Source: an uncultured Roseateles sp.
Lineage (GTDB): Bacteria > Pseudomonadota > Gammaproteobacteria > Burkholderiales > Burkholderiaceae_C
Length of the DNA: 64,000 nt
Assembly (NCBI RefSeq): GCF_945956965.1
Contig: NZ_CAMFJS010000016.1
Location: forward strand, 1-64,000
Direction: 5' to 3'
The notes beneath the pieces are model-generated. The model did not search any database, had not been told where the DNA came from, and saw only the letters and a list, made by a program, of their open reading frames with translations. Shown here in pieces: positions 28,006 to 36,469 of the stretch (position 1 is its first letter; every line of letters starts with the position of its first letter). Made by a program: the position numbers and the translations under genes.

Positions 28006-29006
28006 TGCAGAACGCGATGCGTGGCGTGTTTTTCCGCACCCCTTGTCTCCGAGTGTTGGCCGTCGCTTTGGCGGCAGGGCTGCATTTGGTGTTCAGTCCG
28101 GCCTTTGCTTTAGGTGGAGGGGAGCAGCTTGCAGCAGCATCGGCTGCGGCAGCCGCTCCCGCAAAGGCCGGATTCTTTTTTGACGATTTCAACTACCCCG
28201 ACCTGGCGGCGCTGAAGGCCGGCGGCTGGACGGCGCGCAGTGCCTCCGGCCACCCTGGCGTGCCGGGCGCGGCTTGGTCGCCCGAGCAGATCAGCTTGGT
28301 GCCCGACCCTCAGCAAGCCGGCAAGCGCCTCTTGCGCCTCACCGCACAAACCGACGGCACGCCCGCCGGCACCCAGCAAACTCAGCTGTGCCACGCTCGC
28401 AAGTATCTGGAGGGCACTTACGCCGCCCGTGTTCGCTTCAACGACAAGCCCTTGCGCGGCGCGGATGGTGACCCGGTGATCCAGACCTTTTATGTGGTGG
28501 CGCCGCTCAAGCACGATTTCGATCCTGAGTTCAGCGAACTCGATTTCGAATACCTGGCCAACGGCGGTTGGGGCAGTGAGAAGACCCGGCTCTACGCCAT
28601 CACCTGGCAGACCGTGCAACTTGATCCTTGGCAGGCCTTCAATCAGTCGCATGAGGAGCATGGCAGCCTGGACGGCTGGCATGTGCTGATGATGCAAATC
28701 GCCAATGGCAAGACGCGGTTGTTTCTGGACGGGCGCCAACTCGCCCAGCATGGCGGGCGCAACTACCCCGTCGTGCCCATGTCCATCAATTTCAATCTGT
28801 GGTTCTCGCCCGATGGGCTCTTGCCAGCCAGCAGCGAGCCGCGCGTGTACCAGCAGGACGTGGACTGGGTGTTCCATGCCCGCCAGCAAGTGCTGAGCCC
28901 GGCGCAGGTACAGGCCGAAGTCAAGCGCCTGCGCGCCCGTGGTGTGGCGCGTGTGGATACCGTGCCGGCGGCCGAGCCGGCCTTGGCCAGCCACTGCGAT
29001 TTCTAA
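28005..29006 (+). CDS. Exported GH16-like / concanavalin-fold protein
   Basis: This 333-residue protein has a signal peptide (hydrophobic stretch about residues 12-35) followed by a jelly-roll domain. The GH16 catalytic signature ExDxE is visible as SELDFEYL (Glu, Asp, Glu), after YVVAPLKHDFDPEF. C-terminal strands include FLDGRQLAQHGGRNYPVVPMSINFN, whose strand pattern fits GH16-like lectin folds. It probably acts on a polysaccharide in the periplasm or outside the cell, perhaps a glycan found with chitin. The substrate is unknown. The start ATG (28005) shares its A with the MFS stop TGA; GTG 28002 is an in-frame alternative. Confidence 0.7.
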   Translation: MQNAMRGVFFRTPCLRVLAVALAAGLHLVFSPAFALGGGEQLAAASAAAAAPAKAGFFFDDFNYPDLAALKAGGWTARSASGHPGVPGAAWSPEQISLVPDPQQAGKRLLRLTAQTDGTPAGTQQTQLCHARKYLEGTYAARVRFNDKPLRGADGDPVIQTFYVVAPLKHDFDPEFSELDFEYLANGGWGSEKTRLYAITWQTVQLDPWQAFNQSHEEHGSLDGWHVLMMQIANGKTRLFLDGRQLAQHGGRNYPVVPMSINFNLWFSPDGLLPASSEPRVYQQDVDWVFHARQQVLSPAQVQAEVKRLRARGVARVDTVPAAEPALASHCDF

Positions 29007-29011
29007 GCTTG

Positions 29012-29034
29012 AGCGGGCCTTGGCCCGCTTTTGG
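29012..29034 (+). terminator. Intrinsic terminator after the GH16-like gene
   Basis: AGCGGGCC (29012-29019) pairs with GGCCCGCT (29022-29029), followed by TTTT. The U-run is short, so read-through to the nagX-like gene is possible. Confidence 0.6.
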
Positions 29035-29055
29035 TATTTCAAGAAAAGGATAGGG

Positions 29056-30132
29056 ATGAGCGCAACGACAACAAGCAAACGTTACGCCTCCGTGGATGCC
29101 CTGCGCGGCCTGACGGTGGCCGCCATGTTGCTGGTCAACAACCCCGGGGACTGGGGCCATGTGTATTGGCCGCTGGAACATGCGCAGTGGCATGGCTGCA
29201 CGCCGACCGACCTGATCTTCCCCTTCTTCCTATTCATCGTCGGTGTGTCGATTGCGCTGGCTTTTGGCTCGCGCATCGAGGCGCATGCGCCGCCAGCACC
29301 CATGGCCAAAACGATTCTGGTGCGTGCCCTGCGTATCATTGGCCTCGGCCTGGTCTTGCACCTGCTGGCCTGGTGGCTGATGAATCAGCCCGAGTTCCGC
29401 ATCATGGGCGTCTTGCAACGCATAGGCCTGTGTTTTGCGCTGGTGGGTTGCTCGGCGGTTTATCTGCGCGAGCGTACGCAATGGCTTTTGTTGGGTGGCT
29501 TGCTGCTGGGCTATGCGGCCCTGTTGCTGGGGGCGGGCAGCCTGGACAAGCTGGGCAATATCGCTTCCCGTGTGGATGCGGCGCTCTTGGGCCGGCATGC
29601 CTATGAATGGGCTGCCGCCACCGGTATCGGCCACGAACCCGAAGGCCTGCTCAGCACCCTGGGTGCGTTGGCCACTTGCTTGCTGGGCCTGCGTGCAGGG
29701 CATTTGCTGCGTCAGAGCAAGCTGAAACAACTGCTGATCCTGGGCGTGGCGGCAGCGGTCCTGGGCTGGCTGGCAAGCGCTGTGCTGCCCTTCAACAAGC
29801 AGTTGTGGACCTCCAGCTTTGTGCTCTGGACCGGTGGTCTGGCCTGTCTGGCCCTGGCCCTGGCGCACGCCTTGATCGACCTGCGTGGCTGGCCCGCCCT
29901 GGGCCGCAGCTTTGGCGTCAACGCCATTGCAGCGTACGGCGGGGCTTGGATGTGCACCGTGCTGCTGGAAGGCTTTGGCCTGATGGCGCCGTTGTATGCG
30001 CACGGCTTTGCATGGCTGCTGCCGCTGGTGGGGCCCTGGGGTCAATCGCTGGCCTTCGCCCTGGCCTTTGTGGCGGTGTGGGCGCTGATCGTGAAGCTGC
30101 TGGACCGGCGCGGGATTTACTTCAAGGTGTGA
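29056..30132 (+). CDS. nagX: NagX-type membrane acyltransferase homologue (heparan-alpha-glucosaminide N-acetyltransferase family)
   Basis: This 358-residue protein has about ten membrane helices. The opening RYASVDALRGLTVAAMLLVNNPGDW is the hallmark of the family that includes human HGSNAT and bacterial NagX. It continues with HGCTPTDLIFPFFLFIVGVSIALAF, and the later segment FRIMGVLQRIGLCFALVG is also conserved. The predicted activity is acetyl transfer across the membrane to glucosamine, but NagX is known mainly from its place in GlcNAc loci. The ATG at 29056 has AGGATAGGG before it. It lies between the terminator-like hairpin and the halogenase-like gene. Confidence 0.88.
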   Translation: MSATTTSKRYASVDALRGLTVAAMLLVNNPGDWGHVYWPLEHAQWHGCTPTDLIFPFFLFIVGVSIALAFGSRIEAHAPPAPMAKTILVRALRIIGLGLVLHLLAWWLMNQPEFRIMGVLQRIGLCFALVGCSAVYLRERTQWLLLGGLLLGYAALLLGAGSLDKLGNIASRVDAALLGRHAYEWAAATGIGHEPEGLLSTLGALATCLLGLRAGHLLRQSKLKQLLILGVAAAVLGWLASAVLPFNKQLWTSSFVLWTGGLACLALALAHALIDLRGWPALGRSFGVNAIAAYGGAWMCTVLLEGFGLMAPLYAHGFAWLLPLVGPWGQSLAFALAFVAVWALIVKLLDRRGIYFKV

Positions 30133-30182
30133 GCGCCGGCCTTGCGCGATCAGGCGCTTGGCGGGCGTATCGGGGCAAGAGC

Positions 30183-31712
30183 ATGACAGTCAAAAGCATC
30201 GCAATCATTGGCGGCGGCACGGCCGGTTGGCTGGCGGCCAACCATTTGGCGGTGGAGCTGCGGGCCGAGACCGGCATCCGCATCACGGTGATCGAATCGC
30301 CCGAGATCGGCATCATCGGCGTGGGTGAGGGCACCGTGCCACAGATTCGCAAGTCGCTACAGAAGTTCGGCATCTCGGAGGCCGAAATGCTGGCCACTTG
30401 TGATGCGACCTTCAAGGTCGGCATCAAGTTTGTCGATTGGCTGGCGCCATCATCCGGCCCCGGTGCCAATGCCTACTACCACCCCTTTGCCTCGCCTTAC
30501 CCGTCTGGCATCGACGTGACTTCGCTCTACCTCAAACATGCCGAGTCCATGGCGTTTGAGTCGGTCTGCGAAGTGCCGGCCTTGGCAGATGCGATGAGGT
30601 CGCCCAAGCGGGTGTCCTCGCCACCCTTCGAGGGGCCGCTGAATTACGCTTATCACTTCAATGCGGTGAAGTTCGGCCAGCTGCTGGCCAAGAACGCGCG
30701 AGAGAACTTCGGCGTCCTGCACAAACAGGCCACCATCGTGGATGCGCAGCTCAACGCTCAGGGCGAGGTGGATGTGCTGATCACCCAGGATGGCGAGCGC
30801 CTGCAGTACGACTTCTATGTGGACTGCTCGGGCTTTCACTCGCTGATTCTGGGCAAATTGCTTCAAGTGCCATTTGTCGACAAGTCGGCGCAGATCCTCA
30901 CGGACAGCGCGCTGGCGGTGCAAATCCCGACGGCAGACGGCGCGCCCATCCCGCCTTACACCCTGGCCAAGGCGCATTCGGCCGGCTGGCTGTGGGACAT
31001 TCCGCTGACCAATCGCCGCGGTGTGGGCTTTGTGTATGCCAGTCAGCATCTGAGCGAGGCGGCGGCGCTGCAGGGCTTGTCGGCCTATCTGGGCGTTGAC
31101 GAGGACAAGCTCTCGCCGCGCAAGATTCCCATGCGCATCGGCTATCGCGAGAAGTTCTGGTGCAAGAACGCGGTGGCGTTGGGCCTGGCCCAGGGCTTTG
31201 TTGAGCCGCTGGAGGCCACCTCGATCTTCGTCACCGACTTTGCGGCCGAGCTGTTCGCGCGCAATTTCGTGCCCGACAAAGCGCAGATGTCGGTGGCGGC
31301 GGACTACTGCAACAAGGTCGTCAGCTACACCTGGGAGCGGGTGATGGACTTTGTGCAGCTGCACTACTGCATCTCAGACCGGCGTGACTCGGACTTCTGG
31401 CGCCGCGCCACTCTGGAGGCACCGCGCTCCGAGGTGCTGAGCGAGCGCCTGGCGCTGTGGCAACAGCATGCGCCGAAGAAGAGCGACTTCTTCAGTCGCT
31501 TCGATCTGTTCGACGTGGACAACTACCTCTTTGTGCTTTATGGCATGCGCTTCAAAACCCGGCCCAAGCGCATGACGGCCTATGAGGAACAGGTGTTTGC
31601 TCACGAGTTCGAGCAAGTGCGCCAGCACAGCCGGCAACTCGGCGCGGAGCTGATGCCCCAGCGCGATTGGCTGAACGGCTTTTTGGCGGCCTACCGCGCA
31701 GCATCGGCCTAA
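30183..31712 (+). CDS. Flavin-dependent tryptophan-halogenase-family protein
   Basis: This 509-residue protein has the FAD motif IIGGGTAGWLAANHLA at the N-terminus. The WxWxIP motif that marks flavin-dependent halogenases is present as W269-L-W-D-I-P274. Lys78 aligns with the catalytic Lys of PrnA, and the EPLEATSIF segment (from Glu341) carries the conserved acidic residue. All key residues for halogenase chemistry are therefore kept. Homologues occur beside TonB receptors in carbohydrate loci of Caulobacter and Xanthomonas relatives, where the substrate is not known. It follows nagX by 50 bases. A flavin reductase gene, which such enzymes need, is not in the window. Confidence 0.9.
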   Translation: MTVKSIAIIGGGTAGWLAANHLAVELRAETGIRITVIESPEIGIIGVGEGTVPQIRKSLQKFGISEAEMLATCDATFKVGIKFVDWLAPSSGPGANAYYHPFASPYPSGIDVTSLYLKHAESMAFESVCEVPALADAMRSPKRVSSPPFEGPLNYAYHFNAVKFGQLLAKNARENFGVLHKQATIVDAQLNAQGEVDVLITQDGERLQYDFYVDCSGFHSLILGKLLQVPFVDKSAQILTDSALAVQIPTADGAPIPPYTLAKAHSAGWLWDIPLTNRRGVGFVYASQHLSEAAALQGLSAYLGVDEDKLSPRKIPMRIGYREKFWCKNAVALGLAQGFVEPLEATSIFVTDFAAELFARNFVPDKAQMSVAADYCNKVVSYTWERVMDFVQLHYCISDRRDSDFWRRATLEAPRSEVLSERLALWQQHAPKKSDFFSRFDLFDVDNYLFVLYGMRFKTRPKRMTAYEEQVFAHEFEQVRQHSRQLGAELMPQRDWLNGFLAAYRAASA

Positions 31713-31858
31713 ACCGAGTGAGCGCTGTGCGGCACGAGCGCGAAACTGGTCCACTTTTGTGCCAGGGCAAGCGCGCTGCGCGCCAAAACTTCTACAGTTC
31801 GCTCAGCATGACGCATGCGCGCCATGCACTTTGATCGCCTCAACCCCATCGTCCCGCC

Positions 31859-32587
31859 ATGACCGACGCCTTTTCTATTCGCATGCCGCCCGATATCCGA
31901 TCGGTCAAAGTGGGTGATCACCAAGTGGTCTTCATTGACAACTTCCTGGAAGATCCCCAGGCCTTGTTGGCGCAGGCCTGCCAGAGCCGTTTTGAGCCCT
32001 ATCCGGGCCAAGTGAACAAAAAGGGCTATCCCGGCATCCGGGCGGAGGCGCCGGCCGCCTACTCGGCCAACCTGACCGACTTGCTGGAGCCCTTGATCAA
32101 ACTGAACTTTCAAGTGCCCGAGGAATTGCCGCTGCGTAAAAGCATCTGCGCCTTTTCGCTCACCACCACGCAACCGCAGGACATGGGGCCTCTGCAGTGC
32201 ACGCCGCACTTCGACGCCAGCACGCCGCACCATATGGCCGTGCTGCTTTATTTGTGTGACGAGCAGCATGGCGGCACCGGCTTCTATCGCCACAAGGCCA
32301 CGGGCCTGCAGCAGATCACGCCCGAGACCCGCGAGCAGTACCTGGACACGTACTACGAAGAGATCAATCGCCGCCTGCCGGCCCAGCGTTACTTTGACCG
32401 CGGGGACGATCAATTCAGCTTCCTGGGCATGATCCCGGCGCGCTTCAATCGTCTGGTGGTCTATCCAGGCAGCCTGCTGCACAGCGCCTGCATCAACCCC
32501 GCGCGCAGCATCAACAGCGACCCACGCACCGGACGCCTGACCGTCAATACTTTTTATGACTTCGGCCTTGCCGCCTCGCTGGATTGA
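31859..32587 (+). CDS. DUF6445-family protein (2-oxoglutarate/Fe(II)-oxygenase-like)
   Basis: This 242-residue cytoplasmic protein has the segment TPHFDASTPHHMAVLLYL, where His and Asp look like the first two metal ligands of a 2-oxoglutarate oxygenase. Then come GGTGFYRHKATG and, later, YPGSLLHSACI, whose His would be the third ligand. This order fits the cupin-fold oxygenases that PiuC exemplifies. DUF6445 genes usually stand beside tryptophan-halogenase-like genes, as here. No activity is proven. It lies 146 bases downstream of the halogenase gene. Confidence 0.75.
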   Translation: MTDAFSIRMPPDIRSVKVGDHQVVFIDNFLEDPQALLAQACQSRFEPYPGQVNKKGYPGIRAEAPAAYSANLTDLLEPLIKLNFQVPEELPLRKSICAFSLTTTQPQDMGPLQCTPHFDASTPHHMAVLLYLCDEQHGGTGFYRHKATGLQQITPETREQYLDTYYEEINRRLPAQRYFDRGDDQFSFLGMIPARFNRLVVYPGSLLHSACINPARSINSDPRTGRLTVNTFYDFGLAASLD

Positions 32588-32734
32588 GTGGGGTGGCGCC
32601 GAGCTTGCGCATTCTTTCAGTCTGGTCCATGCTGCTGGCCACGACTGATCGGCGGGTGCCGAGCTACAGCAGATAGGTGCTAACTGTTCAGTCATGCGGA
32701 GCCTGTTCTCTTTCAATGAGAGGATCAGATCAAT

Positions 32735-33169
32735 ATGCAAGACTTTGAACCCATCCAAGTTGGCGAGCTCAGCATTCGCTATCTTGTGGACGGCTCCTCA
32801 GACGGCAAGCCGGGCCTGTTTGAGTTGGGCGTGCCGCCGGGCGCCCGTGTCCCGCCACCGCATCGCCATGACAACAATGATGAGTACATCTATGTGCTTG
32901 AGGGGGTGCTGAGCTACCGCGTCGGCGACGATGTGCGTGACCTCCATCCCGGGCAATTCATGGTCAGCCCCAGGGGCAAGGTGCATGCGTTTTCCAACCC
33001 CGGCACGACGCACGCGAAAGCCTTGGTGACTCAATATCCGGATCTCGGCCCGCAGTACTTCAGGGATATTGCCCGGCTACTGAGCGCGTCTGGCCCGCCC
33101 GATCCAAAGCGGATTGCGGAGCTTATGGCCCAGTATGGGCTGGTACCCGAGCGCCCCCAGCAGCCCTAG
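32735..33169 (+). CDS. Cupin-domain protein
   Basis: This is a single-domain cupin of 144 residues. The first cupin motif (PPPHRHDNNDEYIYVLEGVLSY) has two His and a Glu as metal ligands. The second (GQFMVSPRGKVHAFSN) supplies the His. Such proteins may be isomerases, dioxygenases or sugar-binding proteins; nothing here chooses between them. A helical C-terminal extension (from about residue 105) has the pattern RDIARLLSASGPPDPKRIAE. It is 147 bases after the DUF6445 gene and may have its own promoter. Confidence 0.75.
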   Translation: MQDFEPIQVGELSIRYLVDGSSDGKPGLFELGVPPGARVPPPHRHDNNDEYIYVLEGVLSYRVGDDVRDLHPGQFMVSPRGKVHAFSNPGTTHAKALVTQYPDLGPQYFRDIARLLSASGPPDPKRIAELMAQYGLVPERPQQP

Positions 33170-33371
33170 GGGCAGCACACCGCCGCCGTTGGCACCCTGT
33201 GCTCAATGGCCTGCAGCAGCATGCGCCGGAATGGCATGGTGCTTGGTGATGGGCGCTTCCTTGGTGCGTAGTGGCGATAGGCATCATCTCCCCAGCGCGC
33301 GACCGTTCTTGCTCTCCCTGAGCTTGTCGATGCACGAACGTCTCGTTGCAGGCCATTTGCCCATAAAAAAA

Positions 33372-33395
33372 AGCCCGGCGTGTGCCGGGCTTTTT
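33372..33395. terminator. Bidirectional intrinsic terminator between the cupin and TonB-receptor genes
   Basis: AGCCCGGC (33372-33379) pairs with GCCGGGCT (33384-33391) around a GTGT loop. An A-run (33365-33372) stands on the left and a T-run (33391-33395) on the right, so the structure can stop transcription from both convergent genes. Confidence 0.9.
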
Positions 33396-33417
33396 GCTGT
33401 CACAGGTTTAAACCTGA

Positions 33418-36087
33418 TCAGAACTTGGCGCTCAGGCCAACGCGGTAGGTGGTCTCACCCTGGAAGTACCAGGTCGGGAAGCCAGCCTTCAGCGAAGGAC
33501 GCACGCTGCTGGCGGCATCTGCGGCACCGTACTGGATGTCATCAGCCTTCAGCAGGTTGGCGGCGTCCAGGGACAGGCGCAGCTGCTTGGTGATGTTCCA
33601 GCCCAGGCTCAGATCCAGGCTGCCGTAGGCGTCGTGCATACGGTTGCCGTACCAGCCGCTTTCGCGAACCATGTACTTCGAACGCCAGTTGTAGGCCAGA
33701 CGTGCCGAGTAGGTGGAGTCCTCGTAGTAGCCCACCAGGTTGGCGTTGTGCTTGGACGACAGGGTGAACAGGTTCAGCTGATCTTGGTAGGAGCTGGCCG
33801 GGGCGGTGGCGTCGGAGTAGGTGTAGTTAGCAGCCGTACCGAAGCCGTTGTTGAAGGCATGGTTAGCCTGCAACTCGAAGCCCTTGATCTTGCCGCCACC
33901 TGCATTGACGTAGCGGTTGATGGTCCAGCTGTCCACGCCAGTGTCCGGGCTGACCACGCCAACCTTTTGGTTCAGCTGAGTCTCGGTGGTGATGAAGTTG
34001 TCGATGCTCTTGTAGAACACAGCAGCCGACACCAGGTTGCCACGGCCGTAGTAGTACTCAAGGCCCAGGTCGAACTGAGTCGACTTTTGGGGCTTCAGTG
34101 CGGGCGTGCCGTAGTTGAAGGTGTCATTGCTCTTGTTGGTGTCAGCAAAGCCAACCACCGCAGCATTGAACATATTGGCGAAGTTCGGGCGGGTGATCGC
34201 CTGAGCCACGGCGAAGCGCACGATGGTGTTCTTCTCCAGGTCGTAAGCGGCGTTCAGGCTAGGCAGCCAGTCGCTGTAGCTGGCCGACTTGCTGGTCTTG
34301 TCCTTGCCCCAGCCATTGTTCTGCTCGGCGTCGTTGGCCCAGCTGCCGGACCACTTGGTGCCGTCGAACACATAGCCAGTGGAGGTGGCCTTGGTGTGCA
34401 CATAGCGCAGGCCGACGTTACCGTGCAGCTTGCCCGATTCGAAGTCCAGCATGCCGTAGGCGGCTTGGTTCTTCTCGTTCAACTCGCCGTAAGCGGAGCG
34501 GTCTTCCACCCAGCCCGTGACATTGGCGCGTGCTGCGGACAGCATGGCACCGATGTTTGGCTTAGGCACCGACCAGCCGCCCACCACGTCGACGGAGCCG
34601 TCGTACAAGGAAGCGGTGTCCACCGTTGTGACATTGGTCGGGCGCAGGCCGCGCTCACCGGTCTTGGTGAAGGTGTGGTCGGTCAGGCGGATACCCGTCT
34701 TGAAGGCGGTGATGACGCCGCTGTTCAGGTCAAAGGTCGCGTCGGTTTGGAAGAAGTTTTCCTTGTCCTTGTTCGGGCCGCGGCCGTTGGCCCACAGCTC
34801 AGGACCCGACTTGCCAGGCAGGTTGGCAACGCCGATGTTCTGGTTGGACGAAGGCGAGATCACAGGCTTGTTGCCGGTGAGGTCGATCGTGCCGGTCCAG
34901 TAAGGCAGCTTGCCGGGAGCGGCTGTGTAGGCCGGCTGACCTGCATCGGGCGTGAACTGGCCGTAGGCGAAGTTGGCGGTCTGGTTCGTGCCGCCTTCAG
35001 CCTTGGTGGTGCCACCGGTGGCGGTCAGCTTGAAGCCGTCGCGCTTGTAGGTACCGTCCAGCACCAGGCTGTCCGAGCTCATCGAAGCCGAGCGGGCCCA
35101 ATTCTGCAGGAAGATGTTGTGCTTATTGAAGTCCGCTGTGGGGCGGGTACTCTGCACGCACAGGCCGTTGACCGGGTTGGTCTTGGTGCAGTCAGAGGCG
35201 ACGTTGCCGGTGAAGATGTAGTGGCTGGTGTTCGAGTTGTCTGCATCAACGTTCAGGTGCAGATAGTTCAGGCCCAGCTCCAGGCCATCGGCAGGACGTG
35301 CTTGCAGGGTCACGTTCATGGCCTTGCGCTCGCGGTCTTGCACGAAGGTGGTGGGCGAAACGTCGCCCGACCAGCGCATGTCGGACTCAACACCGCGACG
35401 GATGTAGTTGGTCTTCTCAATACCACCGGCCACCAGCACGCCGAAGGTCTTGGATTCATTGCGCCAGCTGTACAGGCCCGAAGCGTCCTTGGTCTGGTCG
35501 CTAATGGTGCCCTTGCCGAACTTGGCGCTCAGGAAGGTGGTGCCAGCAGCCTGCTCCAGCGGCTTGCGGGTCTTCACGATCACGGTGCCGCCGATGCCGC
35601 CTTCGGTCAGGTCGGCTTGCGAGGACTTGTAGACCTCCATGCCGCCGATCAGCTCGGAAGGCAGCAGGGAATAGTTGAAGGAACGGTCGATGTCCTTCTG
35701 GTCATACCAGCCGGTCGACGCCACGGTCTGGCCGTTCAGCGTCGTGTAGGTCATTTGCGGGTCAGTGCCGCGGATCGACACAGAAGCGCCAACGCCGAAG
35801 TCACGGCCCACGGTCACGCCAGGAATGCGGCCCAGGGACTGGCCCACGTCGGTATCGGGCAGCTTGCCGATGTCTTCAGCCGAAATGGCGTCGACCACAG
35901 CGGTGGCGTTCTTCTTGATGTTCGCTGCGGTTTGCAGCGAAGCGCGGATACCCGTCACCACCACGGCCTCAAGCTGTGCGGACTCAGTGGCAGGCTTTTG
36001 TTCAGCTTGTTGTGCTTGCGCTGTCAGCGCGAACCCCAGCAGCGTCATCGTGACCGCGGCGGCGATCGGATTTTTTTGGATCTTCAT
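33418..36087 (-). CDS. TonB-dependent outer-membrane receptor (Xanthomonas/Caulobacter carbohydrate type)
   Basis: This 889-residue protein is exported by a signal peptide ending ALTAQAQQ. A TonB-box-like LEAVVVTG follows, then the plug domain (residues 50-180; VDAISAEDIGKLPDTDVGQSLGRIPGV). The 22-strand barrel ends in a C-terminal Phe (RVGLSAKF). The plug wording is typical of the TIGR01782 class that imports sugars or oligosaccharides in Xanthomonas and Caulobacter rather than siderophores. Placement opposite the amino-sugar operon and the shared operator motif upstream suggest chito-oligosaccharide or GlcNAc uptake. The ligand is inferred. Confidence 0.92.
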   Translation of the reverse strand: MKIQKNPIAAAVTMTLLGFALTAQAQQAEQKPATESAQLEAVVVTGIRASLQTAANIKKNATAVVDAISAEDIGKLPDTDVGQSLGRIPGVTVGRDFGVGASVSIRGTDPQMTYTTLNGQTVASTGWYDQKDIDRSFNYSLLPSELIGGMEVYKSSQADLTEGGIGGTVIVKTRKPLEQAAGTTFLSAKFGKGTISDQTKDASGLYSWRNESKTFGVLVAGGIEKTNYIRRGVESDMRWSGDVSPTTFVQDRERKAMNVTLQARPADGLELGLNYLHLNVDADNSNTSHYIFTGNVASDCTKTNPVNGLCVQSTRPTADFNKHNIFLQNWARSASMSSDSLVLDGTYKRDGFKLTATGGTTKAEGGTNQTANFAYGQFTPDAGQPAYTAAPGKLPYWTGTIDLTGNKPVISPSSNQNIGVANLPGKSGPELWANGRGPNKDKENFFQTDATFDLNSGVITAFKTGIRLTDHTFTKTGERGLRPTNVTTVDTASLYDGSVDVVGGWSVPKPNIGAMLSAARANVTGWVEDRSAYGELNEKNQAAYGMLDFESGKLHGNVGLRYVHTKATSTGYVFDGTKWSGSWANDAEQNNGWGKDKTSKSASYSDWLPSLNAAYDLEKNTIVRFAVAQAITRPNFANMFNAAVVGFADTNKSNDTFNYGTPALKPQKSTQFDLGLEYYYGRGNLVSAAVFYKSIDNFITTETQLNQKVGVVSPDTGVDSWTINRYVNAGGGKIKGFELQANHAFNNGFGTAANYTYSDATAPASSYQDQLNLFTLSSKHNANLVGYYEDSTYSARLAYNWRSKYMVRESGWYGNRMHDAYGSLDLSLGWNITKQLRLSLDAANLLKADDIQYGAADAASSVRPSLKAGFPTWYFQGETTYRVGLSAKF

Positions 36088-36214
36088 TCATGCTCCTCGA
36101 TGTGGCCAAGTGATTCGAAACTGGCCAGTTTCCAAAGGAACCAAGCTGTTCCTCACTTGTTAAATGAGGCCCGCTTGATCCCACCATGTCTACCAATGCA
36201 ACCAATGCCATGCC

Positions 36215-36247
36215 ACTATACGGCCGGCTAGTGCCACTTTGCTACCA
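36215..36247 (-). promoter_or_regulatory. Candidate TonB-receptor promoter with overlapping weak operator
   Basis: On the minus strand a TATAGT (36215-36220) can serve as -10, though the -35 is weak (TAGCAA, 18 bases upstream). A degenerate copy of the operator motif (36231-36247, minus strand, 11 of 17 positions) overlaps the -35 area. Transcription would begin near 36208 and leave a leader of about 120 bases. Confidence 0.35.
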
Positions 36248-36350
36248 ATTTAAGGGCCGTGTTTTCCCTGAAACGCGGCGTAACTGCCACACCTGAAGCC
36301 AGTGAACAGTGGAGATGCGAGTGGTGTCAGGGCTATGAAAAGGAAAATCT

Positions 36351-36367
36351 TGGTAGTTGACTGGTAT
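36351..36367 (+). promoter_or_regulatory. Operator-like motif upstream of the TonB receptor gene
   Basis: TGGTAGTTGACTGGTAT matches the copy before the GlcNAc kinase (21164-21180) at 15 of 17 positions. It lies 264 bases upstream of the receptor start. It is also about 125 bases upstream of the tRNA-Tyr -10 but is not expected to serve that promoter. Confidence 0.6.
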
Positions 36368-36447
36368 TGCTGCGCGAACCGCCTGGCTCTCTGCTAAGAT
36401 GGCGGCTTGTCGGCACCCGTGGCGGCACAGGCAGAGGGCAGGGCCTG

Positions 36448-36469
36448 AAGACTTTTTTGAAAAAGTCTT
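36448..36469. repeat. Perfect 10-bp inverted repeat before the tRNA-Tyr promoter
   Basis: AAGACTTTTT (36448-36457) is followed after a TG loop by its inverse AAAAAGTCTT (36460-36469). It overlaps the -35 hexamer by one base. Read on either strand, the A/T-rich arms could act as a weak terminator or as a protein site that shields the tRNA promoter from the divergent gene. Confidence 0.5.

Larger units (their letters stand above)
36088..36447. other. Divergent regulatory region between the TonB receptor gene and the tRNA cluster
   Basis: About 360 bases with no gene. On the minus strand a TATAGT -10 is seen at 36215-36220. TGGT repeats, 9 bases apart on the minus strand, lie at about 36184-36205 near the expected start of transcription. 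Operator-like sites are at 36231-36247 (weak) and 36351-36367 (strong). Confidence 0.5.
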
